Shown: positions 33,658 to 41,123 of the stretch, piece by piece | Position numbering within the stretch: the stretch's first letter is position 1 | Layout: each line of letters starts with the position of its first letter | Source: Alphaproteobacteria bacterium | GTDB taxonomy: Bacteria; Pseudomonadota; Alphaproteobacteria; Caulobacterales; Parvularculaceae | DNA: 49,090 bases | Direction: 5' to 3' | NCBI GenBank assembly: GCA_030426465.1 | Contig: JAUHYK010000025.1 | Span: 1 to 49,090 of the forward strand | Position numbers and translations under genes: made by a program | The notes under the pieces: generated by a model | Seen by the model: only the letters and a program-made list of their open reading frames with translations | What the model was told of the DNA's origin: nothing | Database searches by the model: none

Positions 33658-34091
33658 CCGCCGTAAACATCGTCGGCGCGTTTAACAAAAGCCTCGGACA
33701 TGCGCGCGAAGGCCTTGTCGAACACGGCCTGCGCCGTCGCCTGCAGCAGGAAATTCCTGAACTCGAACTCAATCTCAAAGTCTATCACGGACCCGCCCTC
33801 TGGCTTGTCCGTAAAACGCCAGCGGTTTTCAAGATTGCGAAACGGTCCATCGACATAGGCGACATCGATGCGCTTGTTTTCGCGATCGAGGGCGACCTTG
33901 CTCCGGAAGCGTTCGCGGAAAACTTTATAGGCGACGATCATGTCGGCGGTGATGTTCGCCGCGCCGCGCTCAACAATCCTCAGCCCCACGCACCAGGGCA
34001 GGAATTCCGGATATTTTTCCACATCCGCGACCAGCGCATACATCTGGTCAGCCGTATAGGGTACGTCGGTTTGGGTATGCCGGAATGTCAC
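33654..34091 (-). CDS. RatA/COQ10-type SRPBCC protein
   Basis: A 145-residue START-like lipid-binding protein of the RatA/COQ10 group. The pattern YTADQMYALVADVEKYPEFLPWC with the W-C pair is characteristic, as are the later segment DVAYVDGPFRNLENRWRF and the FEFRNFLLQ-AFDKAF end. COQ10 homologues bind ubiquinone; RatA in E. coli was described as a toxin that blocks ribosome joining. In Alphaproteobacteria the gene normally lies near lipA, as here. It is convergent with the receptor-linked secreted protein and shares 4 bases with its stop. Confidence 0.92.
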   Translation of the reverse strand: MTFRHTQTDVPYTADQMYALVADVEKYPEFLPWCVGLRIVERGAANITADMIVAYKVFRERFRSKVALDRENKRIDVAYVDGPFRNLENRWRFTDKPEGGSVIDFEIEFEFRNFLLQATAQAVFDKAFARMSEAFVKRADDVYGG

Positions 34092-34143
34092 GAGAGGCGC
34101 TTCGCCTTTCGCGCGTAACGATCATAAAGATCTAGCATATATG

Positions 34144-34830
34144 TCATGACGGCCGTTTCGCCTTACGCCCATAGCCGTCAAACAGGTCGAGCATGCGTTC
34201 AAACCATGCCGCGACCGGTTGCGGCGCTTCGTAAATGTCTTCCGCTGTTGAAAGCCTCGGCCACATGAACGCGCCCATCACGATATAATCGCAAAGATTG
34301 GGCGCATCGCCGCCGAGAAACCGGTAGCGGCCGAGCGGCGCTGACAATATTTGCAAAGACGCCTCAGTCTTCTCTTTTTGCCCCGGCAGCGCAGCGAGTT
34401 CTTCAAGCGTCTTGCCGAAACGCTCCTCTCGTGAAGCCCGGAAATAGGGTTTGTCTTCTTCGGCCGCGAGGGCGTGAATACGCGAAACCAGCATTGGCGA
34501 AACGGCCGGAAAGAAAGACGTAAACAACCAGCTGCGATAAAATTCCGCCGCCGCCGCCTCTCCTTGCGTCGCGACAAGCGGATTTTCAGGATAGGTCTTG
34601 TCGAGCCACGCCATAATCGCCGCGCTGTCTTTGACCATCTCCTCGCCATCGATAATGACGGGGATGCGGCCATATTCCGGATCGGGATATTTGGTCTTGT
34701 CGGCGAAGCCGACCAAAATGGGCTCGAATTCCAGCGCTTTGTGGAGAAGCGCGAATTTCACCATCCAGCAGAACGGGCTCGGCCTGATTTCGGGATCGGC
34801 CAGCGCAAGATCGTATAATTTCAAGGCCAT
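34144..34830 (-). CDS. Glutathione S-transferase family protein
   Basis: A 228-residue two-domain GST. The thioredoxin-like N-terminus has YDLALADPEIRPSPFCWMVK, with a possible catalytic Ser/Cys near residues 18-20, and the glutathione motif RIPVIIDGEEMVKDSAAIMAWLD. The helical C-terminal domain ends in PNLCDYIVMGAFMWPRL, with the typical N-capping box. The start MALKLYDLALADP was chosen by homology; the open frame continues 40 arginine-rich codons upstream without family sequence. It lies upstream of the RatA/COQ10-type gene by 52 bases. Confidence 0.86.
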   Translation of the reverse strand: MALKLYDLALADPEIRPSPFCWMVKFALLHKALEFEPILVGFADKTKYPDPEYGRIPVIIDGEEMVKDSAAIMAWLDKTYPENPLVATQGEAAAAEFYRSWLFTSFFPAVSPMLVSRIHALAAEEDKPYFRASREERFGKTLEELAALPGQKEKTEASLQILSAPLGRYRFLGGDAPNLCDYIVMGAFMWPRLSTAEDIYEAPQPVAAWFERMLDLFDGYGRKAKRPS

Positions 34831-35011
34831 AGCGGCATTCCGGCGAGCCCTGAAGCGGCCCGCCCGTCTCTTAGCCGCGCCCCACGCGCCCCGCAAGACA
34901 GGCGCGCGCGGCAGTCCCACCGCCAGACGAGAAGACTCGACAAGCCGCAACTATAAAGTGTAATGAAGAAATGTTTTTCATTTGTTCTTTACTTTAAATG
35001 GAGGGGAAAAG

Positions 35012-35239
35012 ATGAGTTTAGGTGCAGAAAAACGATATCAGGACATCGCTTTTTTCAATATTGAGAAGAAATCAGCGCCGTCCGATAAGAAATCCAGTGT
35101 GATGACGATCATCGCCGTCAGCGTTCTCGTCACCGTCGTCCTGCTCGCAATCGGCTATTGCGCTGGCCTGAAGGCCGGGTATTTCGCCGCGCCCTGCTGC
35201 TTCGGCCCGCTTGAGCTTCAGTTCGAATTCGAGGGCTGA
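35012..35239 (+). CDS. Small single-helix membrane protein of unknown function
   Basis: A 75-residue protein with one membrane helix at about 29-52 (TIIAVSVLVTVVLLAIGYCAG), a charged 28-residue cytoplasmic-side N-terminus and a short C-terminal tail with two adjacent cysteines (PCCFG). The start has GGAGGGG 5 bases upstream, which makes it convincing as a gene despite its size. It is followed in 64 bases by a cysteine-rich lipoprotein gene in the same direction and the two may form a pair. No homologue is recognised. Confidence 0.65.
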   Translation: MSLGAEKRYQDIAFFNIEKKSAPSDKKSSVMTIIAVSVLVTVVLLAIGYCAGLKAGYFAAPCCFGPLELQFEFEG

Positions 35240-35303
35240 GCGCCCTTCCCTTTTTCAGCTTTCAAACAGACCGCACACAGCCGGTCTTTCAACGGGGGTT
35301 ATT

Positions 35304-35948
35304 ATGAAAACGCATTTTGTCATTATCGCCGCGCTGACTGTATTGACGCAAGGCTGCACACACAAAGTCGACGTCGAAGACATCAATGTGCGCAACGAGA
35401 CCATCATTCCAGCCGGAGCGCCGGAGGCGCGGCGCGACATCGCCGCAGAAACCTGCGAAGCGCAATACACAGCCGGGAAACAAAACTATCTTTCGGCTGT
35501 CCAGGGCGCGATCGCAGCAGGGGCGAGCGACCCCGACGCCAGCAAGGCGCCGCTGGACGCTTTCCGGGCCGAGATCAACGCCGCCTATAACGCTGTGGTC
35601 CAACGCTGCAAGACACATATGCACTGCCTTGAAGTGCAGCGTTACGACGAAGCGAAATGCTATATGGCCGCGAGCGACCGCAAAGACGCAGAGCGGCGCT
35701 TTTCAGATCTCGCAGAAGACCTCCGTAGGATCGATAGCAAAGCCCGGACCAAGCATGGTCACAAGGCCAAATCCAAACCCGCCGTCATCGTCAACAATAA
35801 AAACACGATGACCCAGAATAACGACCAGCGGCAGGAAAACGACGCGCAAACCGGTGACCGGATCGAGGATCAGGATGTGCTGGCGGTTTGCGGCAATGTG
35901 AAAGGACTATTGCGGTCACAATGCAGGCGTCCCTGCGGCAATTGCTAA
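35304..35948 (+). CDS. Cysteine-rich lipoprotein of unknown function
   Basis: A 214-residue predicted lipoprotein (lipobox LTQGC, Cys18), with GGGGG upstream of its ATG. Beyond the lipid anchor it has eight cysteines (51, 102, 108, 119, 196, 207, 211, 214), four of them packed in the last 19 residues of a basic tail with C-x(10)-C-x(3)-C-x(2)-C spacing. The middle is helical and charged, and residues 152-189 are rich in Lys, Asn and Gln. Disulfides in the periplasm or a metal site are both possible. It follows a one-helix membrane protein gene, and its stop overlaps that of lipA (CTAA). Not recognised as a named family. Confidence 0.72.
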   Translation: MKTHFVIIAALTVLTQGCTHKVDVEDINVRNETIIPAGAPEARRDIAAETCEAQYTAGKQNYLSAVQGAIAAGASDPDASKAPLDAFRAEINAAYNAVVQRCKTHMHCLEVQRYDEAKCYMAASDRKDAERRFSDLAEDLRRIDSKARTKHGHKAKSKPAVIVNNKNTMTQNNDQRQENDAQTGDRIEDQDVLAVCGNVKGLLRSQCRRPCGNC

Positions 35949-36898
35949 ACGCCTCTGGCGGCGCGCGCCGCCTGAAGCCGGGCGAAATCCTCGCCCGCGT
36001 GATGCGATGAGCGCGTCAGCGGCGAAGATGACACCATCAAGAATCCCTTGGCGCGCGCCAGCGTTTCATAAGACTTGAATTCGTCGGGATGGACGAAACG
36101 GTCGATGGGCGCGTGCTTGCGCGTCGGCTGGAGATATTGGCCGATCGTGATGAAATCGACGCCGGCGGAACGCATGTCGTCCATCACCTGCATGACTTCT
36201 TCGCGTGTTTCGCCAAGCCCCACCATAATGCCGGACTTGGTGAACATGGTCGGATCGCGCTCTTTCACTTTTTCAAGCAGGCGCATGGAATGATAATAGC
36301 GCGCGCCCGGACGGATCGAGAGATAGAGACGCGGCACGGTTTCAAGATTGTGATTGAAAACGTCCGGCTTTGAATCGATCACGATCTCCGCGGCGCCGTC
36401 CTTGCGCAGGAAATCCGGCGTCAGAATTTCAATCGTCGTCCCGGGCGCGCGGGCGCGAATGGCTCTTACGACTTTCGCAAAATGGTCGGCGCCGCCGTCT
36501 TCCAGATCGTCGCGGTCAACCGAAGTGATGACAACGTGATTCAGACCCATTTCGGCGACAGCGTCGGCGACATTGCCCGGCTCGTCGACATCCAGCGGCG
36601 CCGGCAATCCGGTTTTTACATTGCAGAAGGCGCAAGCGCGGGTGCAGGTGTCGCCCATGATCATCATGGTCGCGTGTTTTTTGTCCCAGCACTCGCCGAT
36701 ATTGGGGCACGCCGCCTCTTCGCAGACGGTGTGCAGGTTTTTCGAGCGCACAATCTCGCGCGTGGCTGAATAGCCTTTCGAGACCGGCGCCTTGACCCGA
36801 ATCCATTCGGGCTTGCGCAGGATCGGGCTATCCTCGCGTTTCTGCTTTTCCGGATGACGGGGCTTTTCCCCGCCGATTGTGTCTATGATCGTCGCCAT
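35945..36898 (-). CDS. lipA: Lipoyl synthase
   Basis: A radical-SAM enzyme of 317 residues that inserts two sulfurs into octanoyl groups on lipoyl domains. The auxiliary cluster cysteines are in [12 protein letters not shown], the SAM cluster is CTRACAFC, and the C-terminal serine ligand is in [13 protein letters not shown]. The ATG has GGAG 8 bases upstream. A GC-rich hairpin lies just before it. The gene converges with the cysteine-rich lipoprotein gene. Proximity to the RatA/COQ10-type gene is usual in Alphaproteobacteria. Confidence 0.97.
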   Translation of the reverse strand: MATIIDTIGGEKPRHPEKQKREDSPILRKPEWIRVKAPVSKGYSATREIVRSKNLHTVCEEAACPNIGECWDKKHATMMIMGDTCTRACAFCNVKTGLPAPLDVDEPGNVADAVAEMGLNHVVITSVDRDDLEDGGADHFAKVVRAIRARAPGTTIEILTPDFLRKDGAAEIVIDSKPDVFNHNLETVPRLYLSIRPGARYYHSMRLLEKVKERDPTMFTKSGIMVGLGETREEVMQVMDDMRSAGVDFITIGQYLQPTRKHAPIDRFVHPDEFKSYETLARAKGFLMVSSSPLTRSSHHAGEDFARLQAARAARGV

Positions 36899-36913
36899 GG
36901 CGCTCCATGTAGC

Positions 36914-36945
36914 AGCGGCGCCCCCGTATTGTAAGGGGCGCCGCT
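36914..36945 (-). other. Strong hairpin in the lipA leader
   Basis: Perfect 11-base arms (36914-36924 and 36935-36945, AGCGGCGCCCC and its complement) enclose a 10-base loop and end 15 bases upstream of the lipA ATG on the minus strand. No U-tail follows, so it is not a standard terminator of the upstream gene. It could limit readthrough or affect lipA translation. Confidence 0.45.
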
Positions 36946-36982
36946 ACCTGGGCGCAGGGACAGGTGAGAGGAGCGAAACCGC

Positions 36983-37708
36983 CTAGAACATCAACCGGTT
37001 AACGTCGTCGATAATCTCGTCAAACGGGCGATGGATGATGGCGCCGTCCATGGGCTCGCCGAGGGAGACATTAATCGCCTCCCAGGCTTCAATGGAGGGG
37101 ATCGTCGGCGCCGCGCTGACGCGGGCGAGCTGCGCGCCTTCAGTGGAGAACTTCACCACCTCGCGCGAAACCGGCAGGCGCAGCCAGCGCCAGACCCGGC
37201 GGCGCATCTCGCCGCTTTGATAAAGCTCCCAGCGTGGGTCGGAGCCATCCTTCGAAACATCGAAGAAAAGCGTTTTCAGATCGCCCGCATCGGCAAGCAC
37301 AAGAACGCCATTGGCATGTTCATAGAACACCGGCGCACGGCCATTGCTCAGGAAAGACGATTCTCCGAAACCGCATCTCAGATCGGCGATGGCTTTGCGC
37401 TTCGCCATGACGCAGCCCTGAAACTTGGCGACGATATTCGGCCATTCCTGCCGGCCAATCACGAAAAGTCCGGCGGCGACGAAAAGGATCATCATCGCCC
37501 CAACCTGAACCGTCATCATCAGCCCGGCCGTGTAATAATTGAAAGCGAGAACCAAAGGCGCCAGAAGCGCAAAGGTCGCCGCAATAGGTCGTTTGAACCC
37601 GATCAGATCCTCACGCGCATAATCATTCACATTGTCGGAGTAATCCGCAGCGTGCTTCAGGCGCGCAACAACAGGAGCGGGAATATCAACACGCGCAGTG
37701 GTAAGCAT
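36983..37708 (-). CDS. Two-helix membrane protein of unknown function
   Basis: A 241-residue protein with an N-terminal cytoplasmic stretch, two adjacent membrane helices (about 41-58 and 61-84) and a larger soluble C-terminal part of about 155 residues. The soluble part contains VFYEHANGVLVLADAGDL and a basic RRRVWRWLRLP segment, suggesting a soluble domain near the membrane. No catalytic motif is seen. It is alone between lipA (84 bases) and the Lrp-type regulator (182 bases). A perfect 12-base palindrome GGCGTTAACGCC at 37768-37779, about 60 bases upstream, could be part of its control region. Confidence 0.7.
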   Translation of the reverse strand: MLTTARVDIPAPVVARLKHAADYSDNVNDYAREDLIGFKRPIAATFALLAPLVLAFNYYTAGLMMTVQVGAMMILFVAAGLFVIGRQEWPNIVAKFQGCVMAKRKAIADLRCGFGESSFLSNGRAPVFYEHANGVLVLADAGDLKTLFFDVSKDGSDPRWELYQSGEMRRRVWRWLRLPVSREVVKFSTEGAQLARVSAAPTIPSIEAWEAINVSLGEPMDGAIIHRPFDEIIDDVNRLMF

Positions 37709-37890
37709 GTCATCCTCACTAAAAAGCTCAATGAGAGGATGGCGCCGAAGTTTTGCCGCACGCTTAAGGCGTTAACGCCAAATTTATATTCATTGTCAGA
37801 AAGTAAGCGCCGTAAGGGCTTGTATTATTAATGCTCGCCGCATTCTCGCCACAATTCGGCGCCGGTTGCGCCTTATTTGAGCATCTTTTT

Positions 37891-38358
37891 TTAGAGAGGA
37901 ACAGCGGTCCGGCGGAACACCTTGCGGATCGCGAAATTTGTAATCACCCGGTCAACCCCCGGAAGACGCGTCAGAATTTCCGTATGTATGCGCTCATAAT
38001 CTGCGCCGTCGAGACAGAGAATGCGCAACAGATAATCTGACAACCCGGCCATCAGATAACATTCCATGATTTCGCGATGGCGGGTCACCGCTTTTTCAAA
38101 TTCGTTCAGTGTCGATTGTTGCTGATTTTTAAGGGTCGCCTGAACGAAGACCGAAGTTTCCAATCCCGCCTCGCGCTCATTGACGATCACCACCTGCTGG
38201 GTGATGACGCCTGTGCGCCAGAGTTCCTTCACTCGCTTGTGACAGGCCGACGGCGACAGCCCCACCCGCTCGCCCAACTCAGAAAAGGGTGTCTGACCGT
38301 CCTCTTGAAGGACGTTCAATATGGCGGTGTCGAACTTGTCCATGGTCGTGAATTCCAT
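37891..38358 (-). CDS. Lrp/AsnC-family transcriptional regulator
   Basis: A 155-residue regulator with an N-terminal HTH (SELGERVGLSPSACHKRVKEL) and a C-terminal RAM/AsnC ligand domain (IMECYLMAGLSDYLLRILC). It diverges from ald across 123 bases that contain an inverted repeat, so it most likely senses alanine or another amino acid and controls ald, as AldR does in other bacteria. Met6 (MDKFDTAIL, 38343) is a good alternative start and closer to the family's usual N-terminus. Confidence 0.92.
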   Translation of the reverse strand: MEFTTMDKFDTAILNVLQEDGQTPFSELGERVGLSPSACHKRVKELWRTGVITQQVVIVNEREAGLETSVFVQATLKNQQQSTLNEFEKAVTRHREIMECYLMAGLSDYLLRILCLDGADYERIHTEILTRLPGVDRVITNFAIRKVFRRTAVPL

Positions 38359-38368
38359 TCTTAAAAAC

Positions 38369-38386
38369 TTGTATTTTGCGATACAA
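38369..38386. promoter_or_regulatory. Candidate operator between the Lrp-type regulator and ald
   Basis: An inverted repeat TTGTAT and ATACAA (38369-38374 and 38381-38386) with a 6-base spacer lies 10 bases upstream of the regulator's first codon in the AT-rich divergent region. Further A/T-rich near-repeats (AAATATGA, AAAATATC) follow toward ald. The layout suits Lrp-type binding to several spaced sites. Binding is inferred. Confidence 0.5.
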
Positions 38387-38481
38387 TATTCTTCTAATTA
38401 TCAAATATGACGTAAAATATCAAAAATATCCTGCAAAATCTGAATATAATCCGTCGCGAGCAAATCACGAGGGAGACTCCC

Positions 38482-39597
38482 ATGCTTGTTGGCGTTCCGA
38501 AGGAAATCAAGAATCACGAATACCGCGTCGGCCTGGTTCCCGGGAGCGTGCGCGAATATGTGCAGAACGGTCACGAGGTGCTGGTGGAAACCGGCGCCGG
38601 CGCCGGCATTAAGGCAAGCGACGCCGACTACATCGCCGCGGGCGCAAAGATCGCCCCGGACGCAAAGACGGTGTTCGAAAAAGCCGACATGATCGTCAAA
38701 GTGAAGGAGCCCCAGCCGACAGAATGGGTGCAGCTTCGCGAAGGTCAGCTCCTCTACACCTACCTGCATCTGGCGCCCGATCCGGATCAGGCGCGCGGTC
38801 TTATTGAATCGGGCGTCACCGCTGTCGCCTATGAAACCGTGACCGATTCATTCGGCGGCCTGCCGTTGCTGGCGCCCATGAGCGAAGTCGCGGGACGCCT
38901 TTCAATCCAGGCGGCCGCCTATGCGCTGACGGCGCATCAGGGCGGGCGCGGGCTATTGATGGGCGGCGTTCCGGGCGTCTTGCCGGCGAAAGTGCTGGTC
39001 ATTGGCGGCGGCGTTGTCGGCACTCACGCAGCGCGCATGGCCGTGGGCCTTGGCGCAGATGTCACCATCCTCGACCGCTCAAACCGCCGCCTCGCTGAGC
39101 TCGACGAGCTTTTCGAAGGCCGGGCGAAAACACGGTATTCCACCTACGAAGCCCTCGACGAAGAAACCGATGTCGCCGATGTGGTTGTCGGCGCCGTGCT
39201 TATCCCCGGCGCATCGGCGCCGAAGCTCGTCACCCGCGAGATGCTGAAAGGCATGAAAGAAGGCGCTGTCCTGGTGGACGTGGCCATCGATCAGGGCGGT
39301 TGCTTTGAGACCTCCCACGCCACCACCCACGCCGATCCGACCTATGTGGTCGAGAACGTCATCCATTACTGCGTCGCCAATATGCCGGGCGCTGTGCCGC
39401 TGACCTCCTCTCACGCCCTCAACAACGCGACGCTGGGTTTTGGCCTGCAACTCGCCAATCGCGGGCTGGATGCGCTAAGGGACAACGCGCATCTTCAGGA
39501 CGGGCTCAACATCCACAAAGGCAAAGTCACCTATAAGGCGGTCGCAGAGGCCCTCGGGGTCGACTACACCCCGGCGGCGGACGCTCTAACCGCCTGA
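38482..39597 (+). CDS. ald: Alanine dehydrogenase
   Basis: A 371-residue NAD-dependent enzyme that interconverts L-alanine and pyruvate plus ammonium. Family marks are VGVPKEIKNHEYRVGLVPG at the start with the active-site Lys/Arg, YLHLAPDPDQARGL with catalytic His, and the Rossmann GGGVVGTHAARMAVGLGADV near residues 174-193. The end has VENVIHYCVANMPGAVPLTS. A GAGGGAGA ribosome-binding site precedes the ATG. It is divergent from an Lrp-type regulator and is followed by a terminator. Confidence 0.97.
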   Translation: MLVGVPKEIKNHEYRVGLVPGSVREYVQNGHEVLVETGAGAGIKASDADYIAAGAKIAPDAKTVFEKADMIVKVKEPQPTEWVQLREGQLLYTYLHLAPDPDQARGLIESGVTAVAYETVTDSFGGLPLLAPMSEVAGRLSIQAAAYALTAHQGGRGLLMGGVPGVLPAKVLVIGGGVVGTHAARMAVGLGADVTILDRSNRRLAELDELFEGRAKTRYSTYEALDEETDVADVVVGAVLIPGASAPKLVTREMLKGMKEGAVLVDVAIDQGGCFETSHATTHADPTYVVENVIHYCVANMPGAVPLTSSHALNNATLGFGLQLANRGLDALRDNAHLQDGLNIHKGKVTYKAVAEALGVDYTPAADALTA

Positions 39598-39617
39598 CCG
39601 ATAAGCTTTTTCTAAGC

Positions 39618-39650
39618 CAGCGCCCGGTTTTCGCCGGGCGCTGTTATATT
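39618..39650 (+). terminator. Terminator of ald
   Basis: Perfect 10-base arms CAGCGCCCGG and CCGGGCGCTG (39618-39627 and 39634-39643) around a 6-base loop are followed by TTATATT. It starts about 20 bases after the ald stop. Confidence 0.75.
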
Positions 39651-39780
39651 GCGGCGCCAAAATAACCAAAGCTCGCGAAAATATTACTTGATGGTAAGCA
39701 ATTCAGGCTCTGGTCCTCCGGGATAAAGCTTGCCGAAGGCGCGCGATCAGAGGATAGTCGCGCCGGAGAGAGGGAACGTT

Positions 39781-40125
39781 ATGAGCAAATCCATTTTCAA
39801 GACCTTTGCAGTCGCCGCAGGATCCGGTTTGGCGCTGGGTTTTGCTCACGCGCACGCCGCGCCTTCCCTGCCCTTTGGCGGCGGATCGGCCCTCTTCACC
39901 GATAGCGGATCTGATACCTCTCACGAGCCTGCAAGATCTGCGCTTGAAGGCATGATGGCGCGCTTCATTCGCATCGATGCGGAGGAGACCGCCGCAGCCA
40001 GTGTTGAAGCCGACAGCAGCGAATGTCCGGAAGAAAAGAAAACCAAGCTCGCCGAGTCCGATAAAGACGAAAAGAGCGACAAGGACGCCCCGCAAGGGCC
40101 GGAACCAATCTACTTCGCGTTCTAG
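39781..40125 (+). CDS. Small secreted protein of unknown function
   Basis: A 114-residue exported protein with a signal peptide (about 1-27, ending near AHAHAAP) and a polar mature part. The final 40 residues are almost entirely charged: EKKTKLAESDKDEKSDKD. The start is chosen at MSKSIFKTFAV, with a GAGAGGG ribosome-binding site upstream, and a good terminator follows. There is one mature cysteine. No family is recognised. A charged, presumably flexible tail would suit ion or surface binding. Confidence 0.68.
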   Translation: MSKSIFKTFAVAAGSGLALGFAHAHAAPSLPFGGGSALFTDSGSDTSHEPARSALEGMMARFIRIDAEETAAASVEADSSECPEEKKTKLAESDKDEKSDKDAPQGPEPIYFAF

Positions 40126-40145
40126 AAAGCTTCAGGCTTGTTAGG

Positions 40146-40176
40146 AAAAGCGTCACGCATCCGCCGACGCTTTTTT
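40146..40176 (+). terminator. Terminator of the small secreted-protein gene
   Basis: Arms AAAAGCGTC and GACGCTTTT (40146-40154 and 40166-40174) with an 11-base loop continue into further T residues. It is 20 bases after the stop at 40125. Confidence 0.8.
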
Positions 40177-40196
40177 ATGACTCGGCCGGATATGGC

Positions 40197-40210
40197 CGTG
40201 TCCGGACACG
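40197..40210. promoter_or_regulatory. 14-base palindrome upstream of the RHH-EF-hand gene
   Basis: CGTGTCCGGACACG is a perfect palindrome about 95 bases upstream of the gene's start. It overlaps a second inverted repeat (CGGCC at 40183-40187 and GGCCG at 40194-40198). Ribbon-helix-helix proteins usually bind such short palindromes, and this one may be the site of the adjacent protein. About three 14-base palindromes are expected by chance in a window this size, so position is the main argument. Confidence 0.35.
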
Positions 40211-40304
40211 AATTGTATTGAGCCCCCACACGGATTTGCTTCAATGAAGCAATAAGCACCGCATATTCATAGGGCGCCCGATTTGATATTTTCCCTAGAG
40301 GCCA

Positions 40305-41045
40305 ATGATGACAGATCGCCGCCAGCCGAAGAAAACCGACTCCATCGAAGTGCGTGTCGCGCCCGAAACAAAAAAAGCGTTCATGGACTCGTGTGAAAAA
40401 CGGAAACGCTCAGCCAGCGAAGTTATCCGCAACTTCATCGACGCCTATATCGCCGACGTCAGTCGGGCTCCCGGCAATCAGTCCCCAAAGGAGTTCGACA
40501 TGACCAAAATCATCAAGAGCAAGAAGGCAAGACTCGCCGCCCTCGCCGCATGTGCGGCCGGGATCGCCATGGCAACGCCATCAGCAGCCGCCGACCCGCG
40601 ACTGGAGGCGGTGTTTATCTGGCTCGACGACGACCATGACAACGCCATTTCAAAGAGCGAGTTTCTCACGCCCGGCAAATCCGGCAATGCGTCTTTCAAC
40701 GGCATTCAGATCGTCATCACGACCAAGGGCGCCATACCGAAGAATGAATCGCGCTCTGAATTATTCGACCGGATCGATGCATCGAGTGACGGCAAGCTTT
40801 CCCTGAAGGAATTCGACCAGATCAGTATAGTCGAAACCACCGTTAAGGAGCCTATCTTGAGCGCGGATCAGGATGGTGATGGCAAGGTCACGGAAGGCGA
40901 ACTCGTCGCGCATATCGTGGCCAAACGCGCGAAAGCCGGTGACAAGGACCCTGCGGCCGGCGCCGCCCTGATGGCCCGCGGCGTAATCCGCGCTCATGAC
41001 AACGACAATGACGGCGCAGTCTCCTCGGAGGATTTTTCGGGCTGA
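40305..41045 (+). CDS. Ribbon-helix-helix / hydrophobic segment / four-EF-hand fusion protein
   Basis: A 246-residue protein combining domains not usually joined. Residues 12-50 (IEVRVAPETKKAFMDSC, then SASEVIRNFIDAYI) are a ribbon-helix-helix DNA-binding fold. Residues 67-97 are a positively charged stretch and a hydrophobic segment with an AxA-type end, i.e. a membrane anchor or signal peptide. Residues 108-119, 158-169, 188-199 and 232-243 are four EF-hand loops, each with the D-x-[DS]-x-D pattern. An internal ATG at 40500 (Met66) has a perfect AAAGGAG 6 bases upstream and would give an exported EF-hand protein alone. The full-length start has AGAGG nearby (the ATG at 40308 is better spaced). 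The frame is open throughout. It may be a calcium-responsive membrane-tied regulator or two nested products. Confidence 0.82.
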   Translation: MMTDRRQPKKTDSIEVRVAPETKKAFMDSCEKRKRSASEVIRNFIDAYIADVSRAPGNQSPKEFDMTKIIKSKKARLAALAACAAGIAMATPSAAADPRLEAVFIWLDDDHDNAISKSEFLTPGKSGNASFNGIQIVITTKGAIPKNESRSELFDRIDASSDGKLSLKEFDQISIVETTVKEPILSADQDGDGKVTEGELVAHIVAKRAKAGDKDPAAGAALMARGVIRAHDNDNDGAVSSEDFSG

Positions 41046-41123
41046 GCCTTTGAACATTGCCCGAAGCGTATTGCGTCGTCACAGATTGAACGGCGCATTA
41101 TGTCCTTCCGGCTTGGAGGAAAG

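Noticed and set aside
37765-37779. Possible CtrA site around TTAAGGCGTTAAC
   Set aside because: The spacing between the TTAA halves is 4 bases, not the 7 of the CtrA consensus; the palindrome is noted without naming a regulator.
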